From the NCBI GenBank assembly GCA_027605045.1, contig JAQFWX010000063.1, positions 1 to 64,000 of the forward strand: DNA of 64,000 bases. Reading direction: 5' to 3'. This DNA is from Phallus indusiatus. Taxonomy: Eukaryota; Basidiomycota; Agaricomycetes; Phallales; Phallaceae. The number at the start of each line of letters is the position of its first letter. Within the stretch, counting starts at the first letter, position 1. A model generated the notes under the pieces. That model saw only the letters and a list, made by a program, of their open reading frames with translations. It was not told where the DNA came from and ran no database searches. A program made the translations under genes and the position numbers. Below are positions 35,118-47,710 of this stretch, in pieces.

Positions 35118-37481
35118 ATGGCGAACATATCAAATTTAAATAAAAAGCGGATTGTGACGCTATTAGGCTCGATACTAACGGCTCTTAGCTCGGGAACGAA
35201 TTACGTGAGTCTCCGTTCGCTTGATCTCGTCGGTCCTACTAACGGCCTTGTTCTCCGAAGGTGTACTCAGGTGCGCTCGTGTTGACATGGTCGATGTTGT
35301 TCATACGCACTGGATATTGACCGGTCATTAATAGCCTATGCTCCCCAATTAGCCGCACGTCTTCATATTACTTACACGCAACTGAACATCATAGGTATTC
35401 GGGTTCGCTATCACACTTCCGAATAATCATAAATTGATGTTTTTCAGGACTATCGGGTAACAGTACGTCTCAAATTCAACCTGTTAAAATTTTCGAAATA
35501 AAATGTCAATTCAGTGGGCGTGTACACCACTGGTCCAATTCTTGGGCGCATCGTAGACAAACGTGGTCCCAAACCGTACGCCTCCCCATTGATCTATTTT
35601 CCTACTTGATTTTCGCGCAGTCGCTGACGGAGAACGCTTCATACAGGCTCTTAATTGCGTCGTTTTTACTTCTCTTAGTTGGGTACAGCGGATTATGGCG
35701 GAATTATAACGCTGGTCCATCAACGGATGACCATCTTCCTTTCTCAACACTCTTGGCGCTGTCCATCTTTTCATACATGACAGGCGCTGGAGGAAACTGC
35801 GGTCTTACGGCATCCGTCAATACTACAGCCAAGAGTTTTCCAGAATATATGCGCGCTACCACCGTCGGCGTTGTTCTTTCTGGATTTGGTCTCTCCGCGT
35901 TTTATTTCGGTGCATGGTCCAACTGGCTATTCCCTGGTGATACGTCATCTTTCTTACTTTTTCTTGCTCTCGGGACATCACTACCTGTCGTAATTGGTTT
36001 TTTCACGGTTAGACCCGTTCTCGCTCCTGAGCACCAAGATGAGCGAAATCAAAATGGCACTCGTAATCATGATGCGACTGTCCAAGATGAGAGACATTTG
36101 AGCAGTTTGTCTCATTTACTCGGGGACCCTGATGTTGACAACGAAGGTGACGAGGGTGCCGTAACCACCTATACTACTGTAGAGGCCATTGCTGCTTATC
36201 CCGAAGCAGTATCCGCCGTCGAAATTTCTCATACATCTGGACAACGCAGATCACTCGAACTATCCGTGCCGAGGAGTCCGAGCGTACACCAACGGAGTCG
36301 TTCCCGTCATTCACCTGGAGCACAAAGTAACAAAACTAGTCTTCCGCTTCTTGAACCTATTGATGTCAATGGAAGAAAGCTTTTGAGTGGATGGGAGTTT
36401 TGGCTTTTATTCATGATCCTAACTCTTTGTAAGTGAATGAAGGTGCCCATTTTCCGAAAAAACTCGTAGTTTAGTTCCTTTTCTTCAGTGAGTGGGACTG
36501 GACTCATGTGTAAGTAAAATTTTCCTTGTATTTTTTTTTGGCCTCGTGATTGATGTTTTAATAGTCATCAATAATGTCGGATCTATCGCGCAAGCACTGT
36601 CCGCAAAAGGTAATCCGGATTACGACCGTGTTGAAGCTGGGAAATTACAGGCGGCTCAAGTCTCATTGATTAGTCTGGCAAATTGTGCGGGTAGAATCGG
36701 TGTAGGTAAGCCTGTAGTTTTGAAAATTTTATAACTTTCAAATTCAAATCCCACTAACAGGTGCCGGTGCTGATGTGGTCAAAACTCGTCTTTCGGGTCA
36801 TCGCTCATATCTACTCATCCTTATTTCCCTTCTGTTTCTGTTCTCCCAAATCATTACTTCCCACGTTGAAGATACAAAACACTTGTGGAACGCCTCACTC
36901 GTGCTTGGCATGGGATATGGCGGTATATTTGGTTTAATGCCCACGGTATGCATCTGTTATATTCTGTGGTTTTTTTCTATAAGCGTCTGAAACTTTCGTA
37001 GGTGACTTTAGAATGGTTTGGACTGGGCAAGTAGAATTTTTCTCCTCATGCTAAATATAATCATTCATAACCTACAGGCCACTTCTCTGAGAATTGGGGC
37101 TTCGTTAGTTTGGCACCTCTTATTGGCGGCAACGTCTTCAGCATTCTGTTTGGACGCGACTTCGACTCACATGTCCCTGTTGAAAGAAGCGACCCAAATC
37201 CTTCCAACAGTACCATCGTAGCCGATGCAAGTCTCGTTCGAACATTGTTGAATCCGCGAGCCGGGGGAATTGAAGAACCAGGCAAACGACTTTGTTTAGA
37301 AGGGAGGACGTGCTACGTTGGTACATTACGTATAACGACTATAGCGTGCATGGCTGCGCTCGTGTTGAGCTTTGTTGCTGCGTGGAGGGACTGGAGGAAA
37401 AATAGAGGTGGAGGTAAAGCTAGGTATGAAAGGTTGAGCGGAGGCGACGATGAAGTGATTTGGGATGCCGAAAGAGATTGA
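35118..37481 (+). CDS. MCH1: MFS transporter, MCH1/nodulin-like family
   Basis: Seen: start MANISNLNKKRIVTLLGSILTALSSGTNYV, first TM helix and the NYxxSAYAPQLA-type motif once spliced. Later come GVYTTGPILGRIVDKRGPKP (the MFS loop 2-3 motif), LLIASFLLLLVGYSGLW, the GAGGNCGLTASVNTTAKSFP block typical of nodulin-like/MCH1 proteins, FGLSAFYFGAW, a long hydrophilic central loop (about 36040-36370), LSGWEFWLLFMIL, and six C-terminal helices ending in a basic tail and GDDEVIWDAERD. Known: Mch1 resembles monocarboxylate permeases, but in yeast no monocarboxylate transport has been shown; it is reported in vacuolar or membrane fractions. The substrate is unknown. At least eight short introns are present. 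Confidence 0.82.
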
Positions 37482-37716
37482 TTAGAATTTCAAATTTTTT
37501 GATATATATCTACTGTAGAATTTAAATTGTTGAGTGAGTGAGGGCGGTCACATCTGCGCAGGTAGTGTTCACAGGGTTGTTGCAGTTCAACAGTCTGATA
37601 GTAGTATGCCGGTTGGGAAACAATCACTAACTTGCAATAGCATCCAAAAATAGAAAAAAAAGAAACGACGAAATTCCATCATCTCTGAGATTTATCTACA
37701 TTGCCATACAACTCAT

Positions 37717-39046
37717 CTAAGATTCAGCTGATTCAACAAACTTATATCCCTTCTCGATATTCGTCTTCAACTCTGGAAGTGCAGCATCGACAAGTTCTTG
37801 TTCCTGGGGTGTAATTTTTCCTACTTCATGTATTCTGGCAACACCATTGGTCTATAAAAAGAAATATTTTAGTTGGATTCCCTTAGTTATTAGAATAAAC
37901 GAAAACATACGCCAAGCTCGACATTGCTCGCGAAAAAGTCGATTCCTTGAGCCTTGTACAACGGACTCTCAACAAAAGTGGGAGTAGAGATGCCGGTTTC
38001 GCCTCCCAAAGCCCTCAACAGCTTGTGCGAGAATTTGGCAGCAGCATAAGCCATCGAGAGAGTAGCACTACCGGCACCGTCTTTCGCCTTGACAACCTCA
38101 TCACCACCATATTGAATACGGTGGACGAGAGCCTTCCATTCCTCGCTTCCTTGTTTAACAGCGCTACCGACGGGAGATTGAGAAATGAGCGGAACGATGG
38201 TAACACCGGAATGACCACCGACGACGGTAACAGGCGTCTCGGTAGGGTTTGTTCCAGCTATACCTGCGAGGAAGCGGGAGGCACGGACGACGTCGAGAGT
38301 GGTTATACCGAAGAGTTTGGCGGGGTCGTATGTGCCAGCCTTTTGGAGGGTTTTAGCGACGATGGGGACTGTAGAATTAACAGGGTTGGAGATGACGAGG
38401 ATGTAGGCGTTTGGAGCCTTATGAGCTACGGCTTTGGCAAGGTCACGAACGATGCCGGCGTTTGTCTGTGCAGACCCAAGGTTAATAGATACATATATAA
38501 GAGACCAAGATAGACATACTTTGAACAAGTCATCACGGGTCATCTAGACGGAGAAAAGGTATATTGGAACTGAAAAGAAACGGAAGATAAATGGACACTT
38601 ACTCCGGGCTATTATAAACAGAGATTCGTGAGCACTATGAGATAATAATAACGACAATCCGTACTTGCCTTTCTCGGAACACCAGCGGGAATGACAACCA
38701 CCTCCACACCATCGAGAGCAGCGTCGAGTTTGTCAGAAGTGAATCCATTGACCTACACCGGGAAATCATATTCTACACCATCCCCCATGCACAACGTCAC
38801 AAAACATACCTCACTACCGGTATCAACGTGACCAACATCAGCAGCGACACCAGGTGCACCACGGATATCATACAAGCTCAATCTAGAGACCAGAGGATCA
38901 GATTTCAACAGCAAGGAGAGAGGTTGTCCGATTCCTCCTCCGGCACCGAGTACGGCGACTTTTGTGTGTCGTGCCTGGGTAGTCGAAAATGCACGAGCAG
39001 TGAGGAAACGGCGAGACGTTGAGCGGAGTGCTGTTTGTGATAACAT
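37717..39046 (-). CDS. MDH1: Malate dehydrogenase, mitochondrial
   Basis: Seen on the minus strand: start [22 protein letters not shown], an Arg/Ser/Thr-rich mitochondrial presequence with no acidic residues. Then [19 protein letters not shown] (NAD Rossmann GxGGxxG), [38 protein letters not shown] with the substrate arginines, [32 protein letters not shown] (catalytic Asp), [17 protein letters not shown] (catalytic His) and [14 protein letters not shown] end [16 protein letters not shown]. Known: TCA-cycle oxidation of malate to oxaloacetate. Several introns fall in 37850-37910 and 38500-38820. The upstream in-frame codon is TTG, so the ATG at 39046 is the start. A tRNA gene starts 161 bp upstream on the opposite strand. 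Confidence 0.95.
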
Positions 39047-39207
39047 GGTATAAAACAATGGCGAAGGTAGGAAGAAAGGTTAGGATTGGGGATTGGATTG
39101 GGGTCAGCGTGCGTTTTTTTTTTTCTGGCCGACAACGGCAAAAACGGGCGTCCGACTCACGCACATACTCAAGACTATACCTGCATTTTCTGACAAATGT
39201 CTTTGCC

Positions 39208-39302
39208 GGTAACGTGGCCGAGTTGGTCTAAGGCGCTAGTTTCAGGTTCCAAACCGTCTACTAGTCTCTTCGGGGGCGTGAGTTCGAATCTCACCGTTGC
39301 CA
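39208..39302 (+). tRNA. trnL-CAG: tRNA-Leu (CAG anticodon) with a 12-nt intron
   Basis: Seen: the acceptor stem GGTAACG pairs with CGTTGCC (one G-U) and is followed by discriminator A at 39302. A-box-like TGGCCGAGTTGG, a long type-II variable arm, and B-box GAGTTCGAATC are present. The anticodon stem CTAGT/ACTAG encloses 19 nt, explained as a 7-nt loop TTCAGG...T with anticodon CAG plus a 12-nt intron (TTCCAAACCGTC, 39247-39258) at the canonical 37/38 position. A T-run at about 39308-39312 would terminate Pol III. The type-II variable arm and A73 discriminator fit leucine. It decodes CUG. Confidence 0.92.
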
Positions 39303-39584
39303 GTTCACTTTTTACTTTTTCTTCTTTCGCGATTCAGACGTAGATAGGACGAACACAACAAATTGATAGAATTGTTAGAGCACTACAAAGCTACACGGTG
39401 GTGTTTTGAACCTGCAGAATAAAGGTATATGGAGGAACATCATACAGAAATTCAAAGGCTACAGAAGACAGCAAACGACGAGACGAACACAGATCTATGG
39501 GGTCGATAGAAACAGAGTATTAATGATACGAAGAAAACATCCGACTGGCAGAGAGAGAAGCAATTATAAGGACAGGGCAATGTT

Positions 39585-40173
39585 TTAAAACAGTCCGAAG
39601 AGGATTGTCACGACTAGGGGAATTGCAATCAGAGGTATATGGGTTGGCAGCGCAGCATTGGTTGTGGCCGACGAAGGTGAAGGGGTGGGCGATGCGGACG
39701 AGTCGGAAGAAGAGCTTGTACTTGTAGATGTTGATGTGGTTGTGGATGATGACGACGACGAATCAGACGAGGTATTATCTGTATTCAAGTCCGAGCTCGA
39801 GTCAGTGGTGGTGTCATCACCATCGTCGTCATTATTCGGTGTTGTGGATGGTTGTGACTGTGGTTCAGATGATGAAGATGAATTATCATTGGTATCCTCC
39901 GAATTTAATTTTGGAGAGTTCGGAATTCCAATTGAAGCAGGGAGGAAGGTCCCAGGCTCGATGCGACTGCCACCAGCAGCAGCAAAAACGTCAAATCGGG
40001 ATCCGCGGCCGAGACCCATTGCGGGGATGGCTGATACACCTGTTGAAACGACAGTAAGATAATCTATCTTTTATTGCTGAAAGAATTCATTCTGACGTAC
40101 CAAAGTTAGAAAGAGCGACAAATGCGAGCAGTAAAGCTGCGGTCAAGGTTGAGGATGAGACGCGACAGAACAT
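39585..40173 (-). CDS. GPI-anchored Ser/Thr-rich cell-surface protein
   Basis: Seen on the minus strand: start MFCRVSSSTLTAALLLAFVALSNFG, a signal peptide interrupted by one intron (GGTACGTC...CAACAG), then VSAIPAMGLGRGSRFDVFAA, an acidic Asn/Asp/Ser/Thr-rich low-complexity body (long Ser runs around residues 85-120), and a hydrophobic C-terminus PLIAIPLVVTILFGLF preceded by small residues (TTNAALP), the layout of a GPI-attachment signal. Inference: cell-wall or plasma-membrane-anchored mannoprotein of unknown function. No domain is recognised. The low-complexity run may vary in length between strains. An AT-rich TATATACATA patch lies upstream near 40360. Confidence 0.7.
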
Positions 40174-41045
40174 TTTTTTTGAAAGAGTTAAGTGTGAATG
40201 AGATTAATTTGTTTTTAGAAAACTTGAAGGAGTGTGTTGGTGATGAACCTGCGACCCTTGTAACAGAACGAACGAAATGAGGAGCGGGTAGGTCGAAGGG
40301 AAACTTGGTTGGAGGTTGCTGAGTGCAAGGAAAAGATCGAGCGAACACATATACTATATATACATATTCAGAGAGTATAGGAAGGCAAAGTACAAGGGTG
40401 CAGAAGGTACGGGTGGCAACGTGCCTAGAGGACTGCAAACGAAAAGCAGCTGTGAGTACGGGAAAGGAATTCACCCCTTTGTCTTCAACACCAATATCCG
40501 GAAATAAACGTTAGAATCGCGGCAAAAGGCAGATTTAGACGACAAAATTAGAATTCAGGCAACCGTATTTCTCAATTAAAGTTCATAGAGTCGGTGGCGG
40601 GTGGATGAAAGGGAGTGGTCTCAGGGTGGGCCGGTGACCAATTAGCAATGTGGTAATTCGCGTCATATCAAAGAGTCCCTTTCATCGACGCGAATCTGTA
40701 CATTCCGTTTCATTGTTAGCAATCATCGAAAGGACAAAGGGAGCGAGAAAACGCTGAACGGGGAGAAGAGCGCCGAGAATTGCCAATTTAGGCAAGTTTC
40801 TCTTTGAGGAATAAGGACACCGTGACCGTGTGACTTTCAGAATTTCTACACTGGTATTTCCAAATTCCAGATGCTAATGATCCCTTTCATGCTAGGTCTT
40901 CTCAGGGAAAAGCGCAACCTCGGCTTCCTTAAATATGAAAATATTTCTTATTGGCAAAGGAACGGTCTCATTGCGTATGTGTGGAATGATGTAGCTCGAG
41001 CCAATACAATCCATCTGTGCTCACGGCTATCCAATTCACCGTATC
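40174..41045. other. Intergenic, 872 bp
   Basis: No gene is recognised. It contains the upstream region of the GPI protein and the 3' flank of the methyltransferase. Two short overlapping frames at 40316-40514 look fortuitous. Confidence 0.45.
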
Positions 41046-42211
41046 CTAACGCCTTGTGATGCACCAATGTAGAACCAATGTTACATTGATCTGGTTACCT
41101 CCAGAAACCATCTTCCCACTTCCATCCAGCAACTCCTCTTCTTCGACCACAGCATCCACCTCGCTTTCTTTGAACGGACCTTCATCGCCCATCCAAAGCT
41201 CTTTCCAAGCAGAAACAGAATAGTTCCAAACTTCTCCAACCGGATGACCAAAGTCCCATTTGTATATACCGGTTTTATCGTCAACTCCTGCCTGCTTGCC
41301 TACGATCATTGACCCGCTAGATGGAGACAGCAACCTTGCGAGAATATGGGCCAGTTGTCGTTGCTTCTCTGGCGAGAAGAGGTGAAAAAATGAGGAGGCA
41401 CAAATAATCGAGACTCGACTTTGAAGTGTCGCCAAAGACGTAAGCGTGCGCAGTGGCGGCAAAGCTTCAACTCCATTGTTGTTGCTATTACTAGTTCCCT
41501 TTGAATTGAATTCGGAAGCAAGCTCAAAAATGTCTCCTTGGATAAACGCAAGAGGGTACGTTTCAGGTGTCGTCCTAAATAACTGATGTCCCAGATCGAT
41601 ATATTCTGTCATAAAGGACTATTAAATACTCCCCGTTACTACTTCCGAGCATTTTTTTTTACTTACCGCTACGAATGTCTGATGCAATGACATTCTCAAA
41701 AGGGAAGCCGTCAGCTACTAACTTGCGTAGGTCCGTTCCGACTATTTTGATATCAAGTTACGAATTGTTCCTTTTACATCTCTACTACTTACAGGCGCAT
41801 CCAATTTCCAAGTAGATGGCATTTGGTCGCTCTTTACCAAGTTTCACAATTTCTTTGTAACGCGGATTCTGACAAAGTTGAAAGCTACGGCAACGTTTCG
41901 GTCAACGGACGCATTAAAAAAAAGAGAGAGCATGTAGATCAACTAACGAGGCAAAAACGAACCCTCGGATACAAGGGTACGGAAATATCTGTGTTGGAAT
42001 ACTTCAGAATGCCAGCTAAGAACATCGCTAATAAACGTCTTGAACTCACCGTGTAAGCTTTATCCTGAATTTTGAATATATGTTGTTTTAATTCCTCGTC
42101 ATCGTTTATTCCAGTAATCTGTTTGTAAAATTCCTTTTCTTCCTGTTTGATTTTCATTTCATACTGAGATCTGTCGATTGGAGGGACACCCGGTATGATA
42201 TCAGAGGGCAT
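41046..42211 (-). CDS. SAM-dependent class I methyltransferase
   Basis: Seen on the minus strand: start MPSDIIPGVPPIDRSQYEMK, then FYKQITGINDDEELKQHIFKI, PYPCIRGFVFASL (after splicing of a small exon), NPRYKEIVKLGKERPNAIYLEIGCA|FGTD carrying SAM motif I (LEIGCAFGTD) split by an intron, FENVIASDIRS (motif II acidic region), ETYPLAFIQGDIF, IICASSFFHLF and MIVGKQAGV. Four introns give a product of about 290 residues. Known: this PYPCIxxF...LDIGCCFGxDxRK family covers fungal small-molecule methyltransferases, often in metabolite gene sets. The substrate is unknown. TATATATA at about 42249-42257 lies about 40 bp upstream. Only accessory genes lie downstream in the window toward 54 kb. Confidence 0.78.
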
Positions 42212-45200
42212 TTGTGCAGCAGGTTAAGAAACAACGACTGTCAAGTGGGTCTATATATATCATGTCGATTCTGTTTAAGTACTAGGTCTGGGGGACATGA
42301 CAATATTCACCTCACACAACACCCGCCACGTTCGGGGTAATATTTGAAATATCTAAGGACCTAAATTTCCTGTCGGAAATTTAACCCAATTGAACGAACT
42401 GTGGCTCCAACTATATAAGTACGTTGAAACCTCATTTCATAAATTGTTTGTCTATCTCTTCGGTTTTGAGCTTGGAGAAGATCATCAGTTGTCAATGATC
42501 ATGTGTCATGATGATCATTGAATTAGAGGGCACTAGTTTACAAGCAAAAACATATACCCTGCCAAGATAGGTCTGCTAGTGCTATCTTACTAGTGCTATC
42601 TTAGTGCTATCTTAGTGATTTCTCTCACTTGACTTTGTTTATTTAGAGTCCGAAAACAATATCAGCTCTTCGTAAGAACATCAAGTGTCCAATTTGTAAA
42701 ACCAGCGGGCCACTATTGAATTTAGCTTTTTTAACCTGCTTGTTTTCCGTCTATACTAGGAGCCTATAATTGGGTCGGCACTATATGCGTAGTAATACGG
42801 TCCCGGAAGAGATGACTGACAGAACGAAAATTTCAAAAGCCTAATACTGTCGCGCATCACTATCTTTTCAATCTCATTGATTTTTGTTAACTCGTAACAG
42901 AGAAACTTCAAGATCACTGTGTGTTGCAAACCAAGATGTTTAACTTAGGTCAGTAAATGGAATGGGTCACCGGTATAATATGGTCTCTTCGTGCATAATG
43001 CGTTGTGACAATCGATCAAGACGTGTAAAAAAAGACCTATTGAGACGCAAGCGGAGAAGAGCCTGTAACTTAAAGAAGACTTTGTTTTTTCGCGCCGCTC
43101 TTCCAGTTCATCAGGAAACTGGTTCCGGCGCTCGTAGTTGGAGCAAATTACACACACCTACAAAACCAGCGCTTGATACGAAGTTCGAACGTCTATCAAG
43201 CCCACGTAATTTCACCAGAATCGTGTAGCGCTGGTCATCGGGCAATGTAGCAAAATATAGTCCATCATACAATATCATACAATATGTAGAACTGTGTGTT
43301 CTCAAGGTGAGTACAAAATTTTGGGTATATAGTATAGTATCAGGCTATCAGCATAGTACGAACATATAAATACCCTACCCTCCGTCTTCGTTAATTATAG
43401 AAGCTGTGCGGCAATTCCTTCAATAAATAACGCATAGCATTTATCGCAGCAGCATAGGGACCCAAAATACGACAATCCCGGTGCAACGTAACGGTTACGT
43501 ATCTATAGTATGATGAACGAAAGTACGGCTTCCCATTGCCAAAGCTGCACCTTCAAGTTGCCACTCGATTTCGCAATGAGTTAATTTTACAGTCCATTAG
43601 TTAGCTAACTATTTGACTGAACTCAGGAGGTGAATATAATTGATACCTATTCAATCCCAAAATTGTCTCAAGGTGGGTTTAAAAGATTGTATTGGTCGTC
43701 TATTGTAGTGCAGGATGGCTTTACATATGTACCTCTCTTTCGATTACGACCTATCTACATATATATTTGCAGCACGACTCGAGTTGTGTACAAAGGAAAC
43801 TTCGGTTCTTTTAACCTTGACTGAAATTTCGTATGACAGTTGTCGCTTTCAAGACTTCAAAATTGAATTTGACTCGGAAGATCCGGGAAATATGTCGCCG
43901 ACATGCATGCCAAGTGAAGGCTTGAATCCCGGTTTACTGACGTTTCATGAGTGATAACATTAAGACGTCATATGACACATTTTCAATTCAATATTCGTTG
44001 ATAGACCGGTTTATGACACCGAGTCACTGATACTTTATGTAGGGGACGGGGGCTGTGGAAAAGGAGAAGAAGCATCTTCTTAATACATAAATACTCTCGT
44101 ATTTTGGGTGAACACGTACATCACTGTAAATAACTCTAAGTCTTATTAGTGGCGAAAATTGCCCGGCAGGAAAGCTCGGTGTTCATGAGCCTTATGTATA
44201 AAAAATCCAAGAAGTTTAATTTAGAATGATTTTTCTTGTCAAACATTATTAAATGATGGCAGAATGTAAACTCTTTTTATAGTAATGTTGGTCATCCATA
44301 TCCGAGAGAAAGGTGGAAGATAACACAGATTTCATTCATCTGAGGGCTAAACCAAGATGATGAAAGCGATGAGTCCTCAGGTTATTGATATTTATCCTCA
44401 CAAACCTAGTGGTTCTAGCAGCAACCCTGCGTTGTGTCTTACAAAAAGGTTTCCGTTCGGTCTAAGGAGTCAATTTGTTACCAGGAACCGCTAACTGTGC
44501 TCCAATTGTCATTCGGAATTCTCAATAATTTAAATTGCGGATAATGAGCCAAGTAAAAGCGGTATTCACCCCAAACTGTGTCAAAACATGCTGTTTTGTT
44601 ATCAGATGATCCAGTTTTCCGATGTGCTAGTCAAATTACGAATGTCGCCAAGATCGTAGAGCAGAGTACCTAATTTAACCACATATAAAACCTGAGTACT
44701 GGTAGGTGAATATAGTAAAATCGAGATCAGCCACTGCATGGAACCAGATGGAACCCTCAGCTCATTTTATTTTCGATTTTTTTTTACAAAAATGGCAAAT
44801 AAGTTCAACATAATTTTGGACGTCATTGTGTCACCAGAAATAGATCTGAAACTGTATTCTTTCCGGCCGGCGAACGTTTGGGATGGGGTGGTGGCTTGCT
44901 TGTAATCACTGCGAAGAGAAGCTCAGGAGTAATGTCAACCAACTGATAATGTTCGGTGCCAGTGGTTGGTCGCCAGCGACCCGGCGCACAGACCTGTTTA
45001 CTTTGTTTGGTAATAGCCTTTTTCTATGGGCGCTTCTCTCTTCGCCCAAACGTCAAAGTTGTCTTCTTGGCCGGTAAACTTGGTAATTCCTATTCGTTCA
45101 GGCTTTAAAAACATACGAGCGGGTTCAAAAAAAGGTTTTGAAGGTTTGATATTCGATTCTCAACTCCTAACCAAGGTTTACTAGGATAAAAATGTCATTC

Positions 45201-47616
45201 ATTATCGATGATATTTTTTTAGACGAAGATGATCATGGCCATAGCTCCCGATGACCAAACTGGCTGACCTTTCAGTCGTCCTTAAAGATTCAAATATACC
45301 TTCTAACTGGTGAGAAATATATCAAATATGTTATAATGGTCGCGACCATATCTGTAAACAGGCACGACCGCTGGGCACAGATAACCGGGACACACGTCAA
45401 CGTTCCTTGTGTGGAGTATCAGCTTGTGTCATTCATTTGAGTCTAGCTCGAGCTTCTAACGATCATCACAGCACGAAAATTAAGTTCGAGATCGGTCTTC
45501 CACGTAGTCGACCAAATCGAAGGCATTCACACAAGACATTCAAACAAGATCCCGAACGGACTATACGTGTAAAGTAGACTAAGAGACTACAGCCCTGTAA
45601 CGTAATTGACTCAATTGTCTTCTAGTACATATGTAGTTCATTCGGGATCTCCAACACTCGAATCCCCTCTTCCTCTTTCACTCTCCACTCTTCTTTCATG
45701 GTGCACATTTCTATTGTGTCTGTGAACCTTATCTCGTACCCGCGCGGAAATTCGTCGGTTTACGGTGTTGTAGCACCAACGTTCGAACAAACTTGCGACA
45801 GGGTTGGTTTCTTTCAGTGGGGTTTAATTCGAGAAGTTCTCAAATTCCTTTTTTAAGGTGATCGCTTCAACTATTCCCTATTTCCAGCATTTTCTCCTTG
45901 ATATCGTGTTCTGCGTTATCCAGTTCCGAGACCGGGAGTCAGTCTTACCGATGCCGGAATTTTATTCGTCAGCACTACTCCTTCGATTTAGCCAGGGTTT
46001 ATTTATGTATGATCAAGAGATTATCTACCCTGGATGTTCTTTAGTATATGTTTCTACTCAAATCTAATGGGTCGCACATCATAGTCATTTTGAAGTAGAA
46101 TGATGTTATTCCGAGTTCATGTCCGTTATATCCATATCCTAATTATTTTAGCGAAGGACCAAGGCGCGTACTTTCATCAAAACACGATGCGCTCGCTGCT
46201 GACAATTTGAAATTCGAACAGGATTTCGGGCTGCTTAGTATACTTCACGCTAACCCAGAGGTGAACTCGAGTAACCACTTTAGTAACAGCATTTCGAATG
46301 CCGGTTTTCCTTTGTAAGTAAGCTATCATTGTCGCACTAAAATACTATATAAGTTACTCAACGGGTGAACAGACGGCCCGCCCACAATCTTCTTCTTTTG
46401 ATGTTAAATATGGTCCTTGCGCATGCGCCGGATTCTCTTTTTTTTCGCGTGCTCGTGTACTTCTCTTCATACTTTAAGGACGGCATTCAAGTTTTGGAGG
46501 CCGACGTTTAGGTTGAGAAAAGCCAGAAATAAGTAGAAAAACTTGAAGGCAGACTCTCCAGTAGTAAGTACCGCGACTTCCAAATTGGGTCAAAGAGATC
46601 GCCATGGTTTGTCTATTAGAAATAAAGGAAATCGCTGTCAGCTAGCCTTGAAACTTTCGAACCGGGACAGGATGGTAAGCATTGGTGGTCTAACTCGGTC
46701 AACTTTCTTACAGACATTGCATCCTCGAAGCTTTACTGCCCCACTAATCACCAGAAGCACGGTAATAATGAAACTTATCAATTCCATCAAAATGGTTAGT
46801 GCGAATGAAGACCGTGACACGTCATTCTAGACCATGAGTAAAATCAACCAAATTTGTACCTTTCTAGAAACAACAGAACGACAACAAAATACCAATAATA
46901 CCAATTTCATTTTCGAAATTACCTTCGGATCTTTTTACCCTCGTTTCCGTTGACCTTATCTCTGTTAGATAAGGAACAAGTTGGTTTTGGTGTCGGATCG
47001 TTGTCACTTTCTAGGCATGTATTATATGACGCAGTAGGTATACTCACCCAGAGTTGTCTTTAAAGTTCGAGATATCTAATGCGTCGTCAGCGTGGTAGCT
47101 GTAGAGGAAATATTTGCGAAACACTCGGCCCAACATCGAAACGAGTTACGATCGCCCACTGCGGCCGGCGCCGGAAATCACTTTCGAAGGAACCGGCGAG
47201 CTCTGCCCGCGCTTGAAAACTCTATGCATCTACAATTATTTCTCAAAAGATGTATTTGAGATCAGCAGCAGCAGTAACGCAGTTGATCGCCTCGGCTTCT
47301 TTTCTATATGTCAAAAAAGGCAGTGGCGAATCGATATTTGCAACTTTAAGCCAGGTAGAGCAGCGCCGTGACGGATAAGCTGGTTACTTACTTGAACGAT
47401 AATGATAATTGCCAATTATTTTTTTATCCTTTTTTGAACTCTGATGTACGCTATCCTATCTCCAGATCGAATAGTTGGTAATTTCCATTTCTCCCATCGG
47501 ATGTGTTGTTCGGCGCGCTTGAAACGAGTCAAACGCATGGAGCAAAGGAAACGACTAAACCAGGTTGAGTCGACGTCAATCCCCAACCGTGTCACGTACT
47601 TGCCCAGGTAACAGCA
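42212..47616. other. 5.4-kb gene-poor region
   Basis: No open frame here exceeds 95 codons and none shows a recognised domain, clear signal peptide with splice sites, or transposase motif. Base composition is AT-rich and stop-dense in all frames. The only clear structure is the short tandem repeat at 42576-42614 and a duplicated ATCATACAAT at about 43263-43284. This could be decayed transposon DNA, a long regulatory region or a non-coding transcript locus. Confidence 0.45.
42576..42614. repeat. Short tandem repeat, 14-14-11 bp
   Basis: Two exact copies of CTAGTGCTATCTTA (42576-42589, 42590-42603) are followed by a truncated third copy GTGCTATCTTA (42604-42614). It lies about 365 bp upstream of the methyltransferase start. 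No function is inferred. Confidence 0.8.
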
Positions 47617-47622
47617 TATAAA
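47617..47622 (+). promoter_or_regulatory. TATA box of the P450 gene
   Basis: TATAAA lies 94 bp upstream of the ATG at 47711, in the context GCATATAAAG. Confidence 0.5.
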
Positions 47623-47710
47623 GAGAAACGATTGGGGCGAAACATTGCTAAGATTTATTCCCCAATTTACGTCCTGAAGTACTATTTCAGTCTCATCCCT
47701 GAATTCGAAC

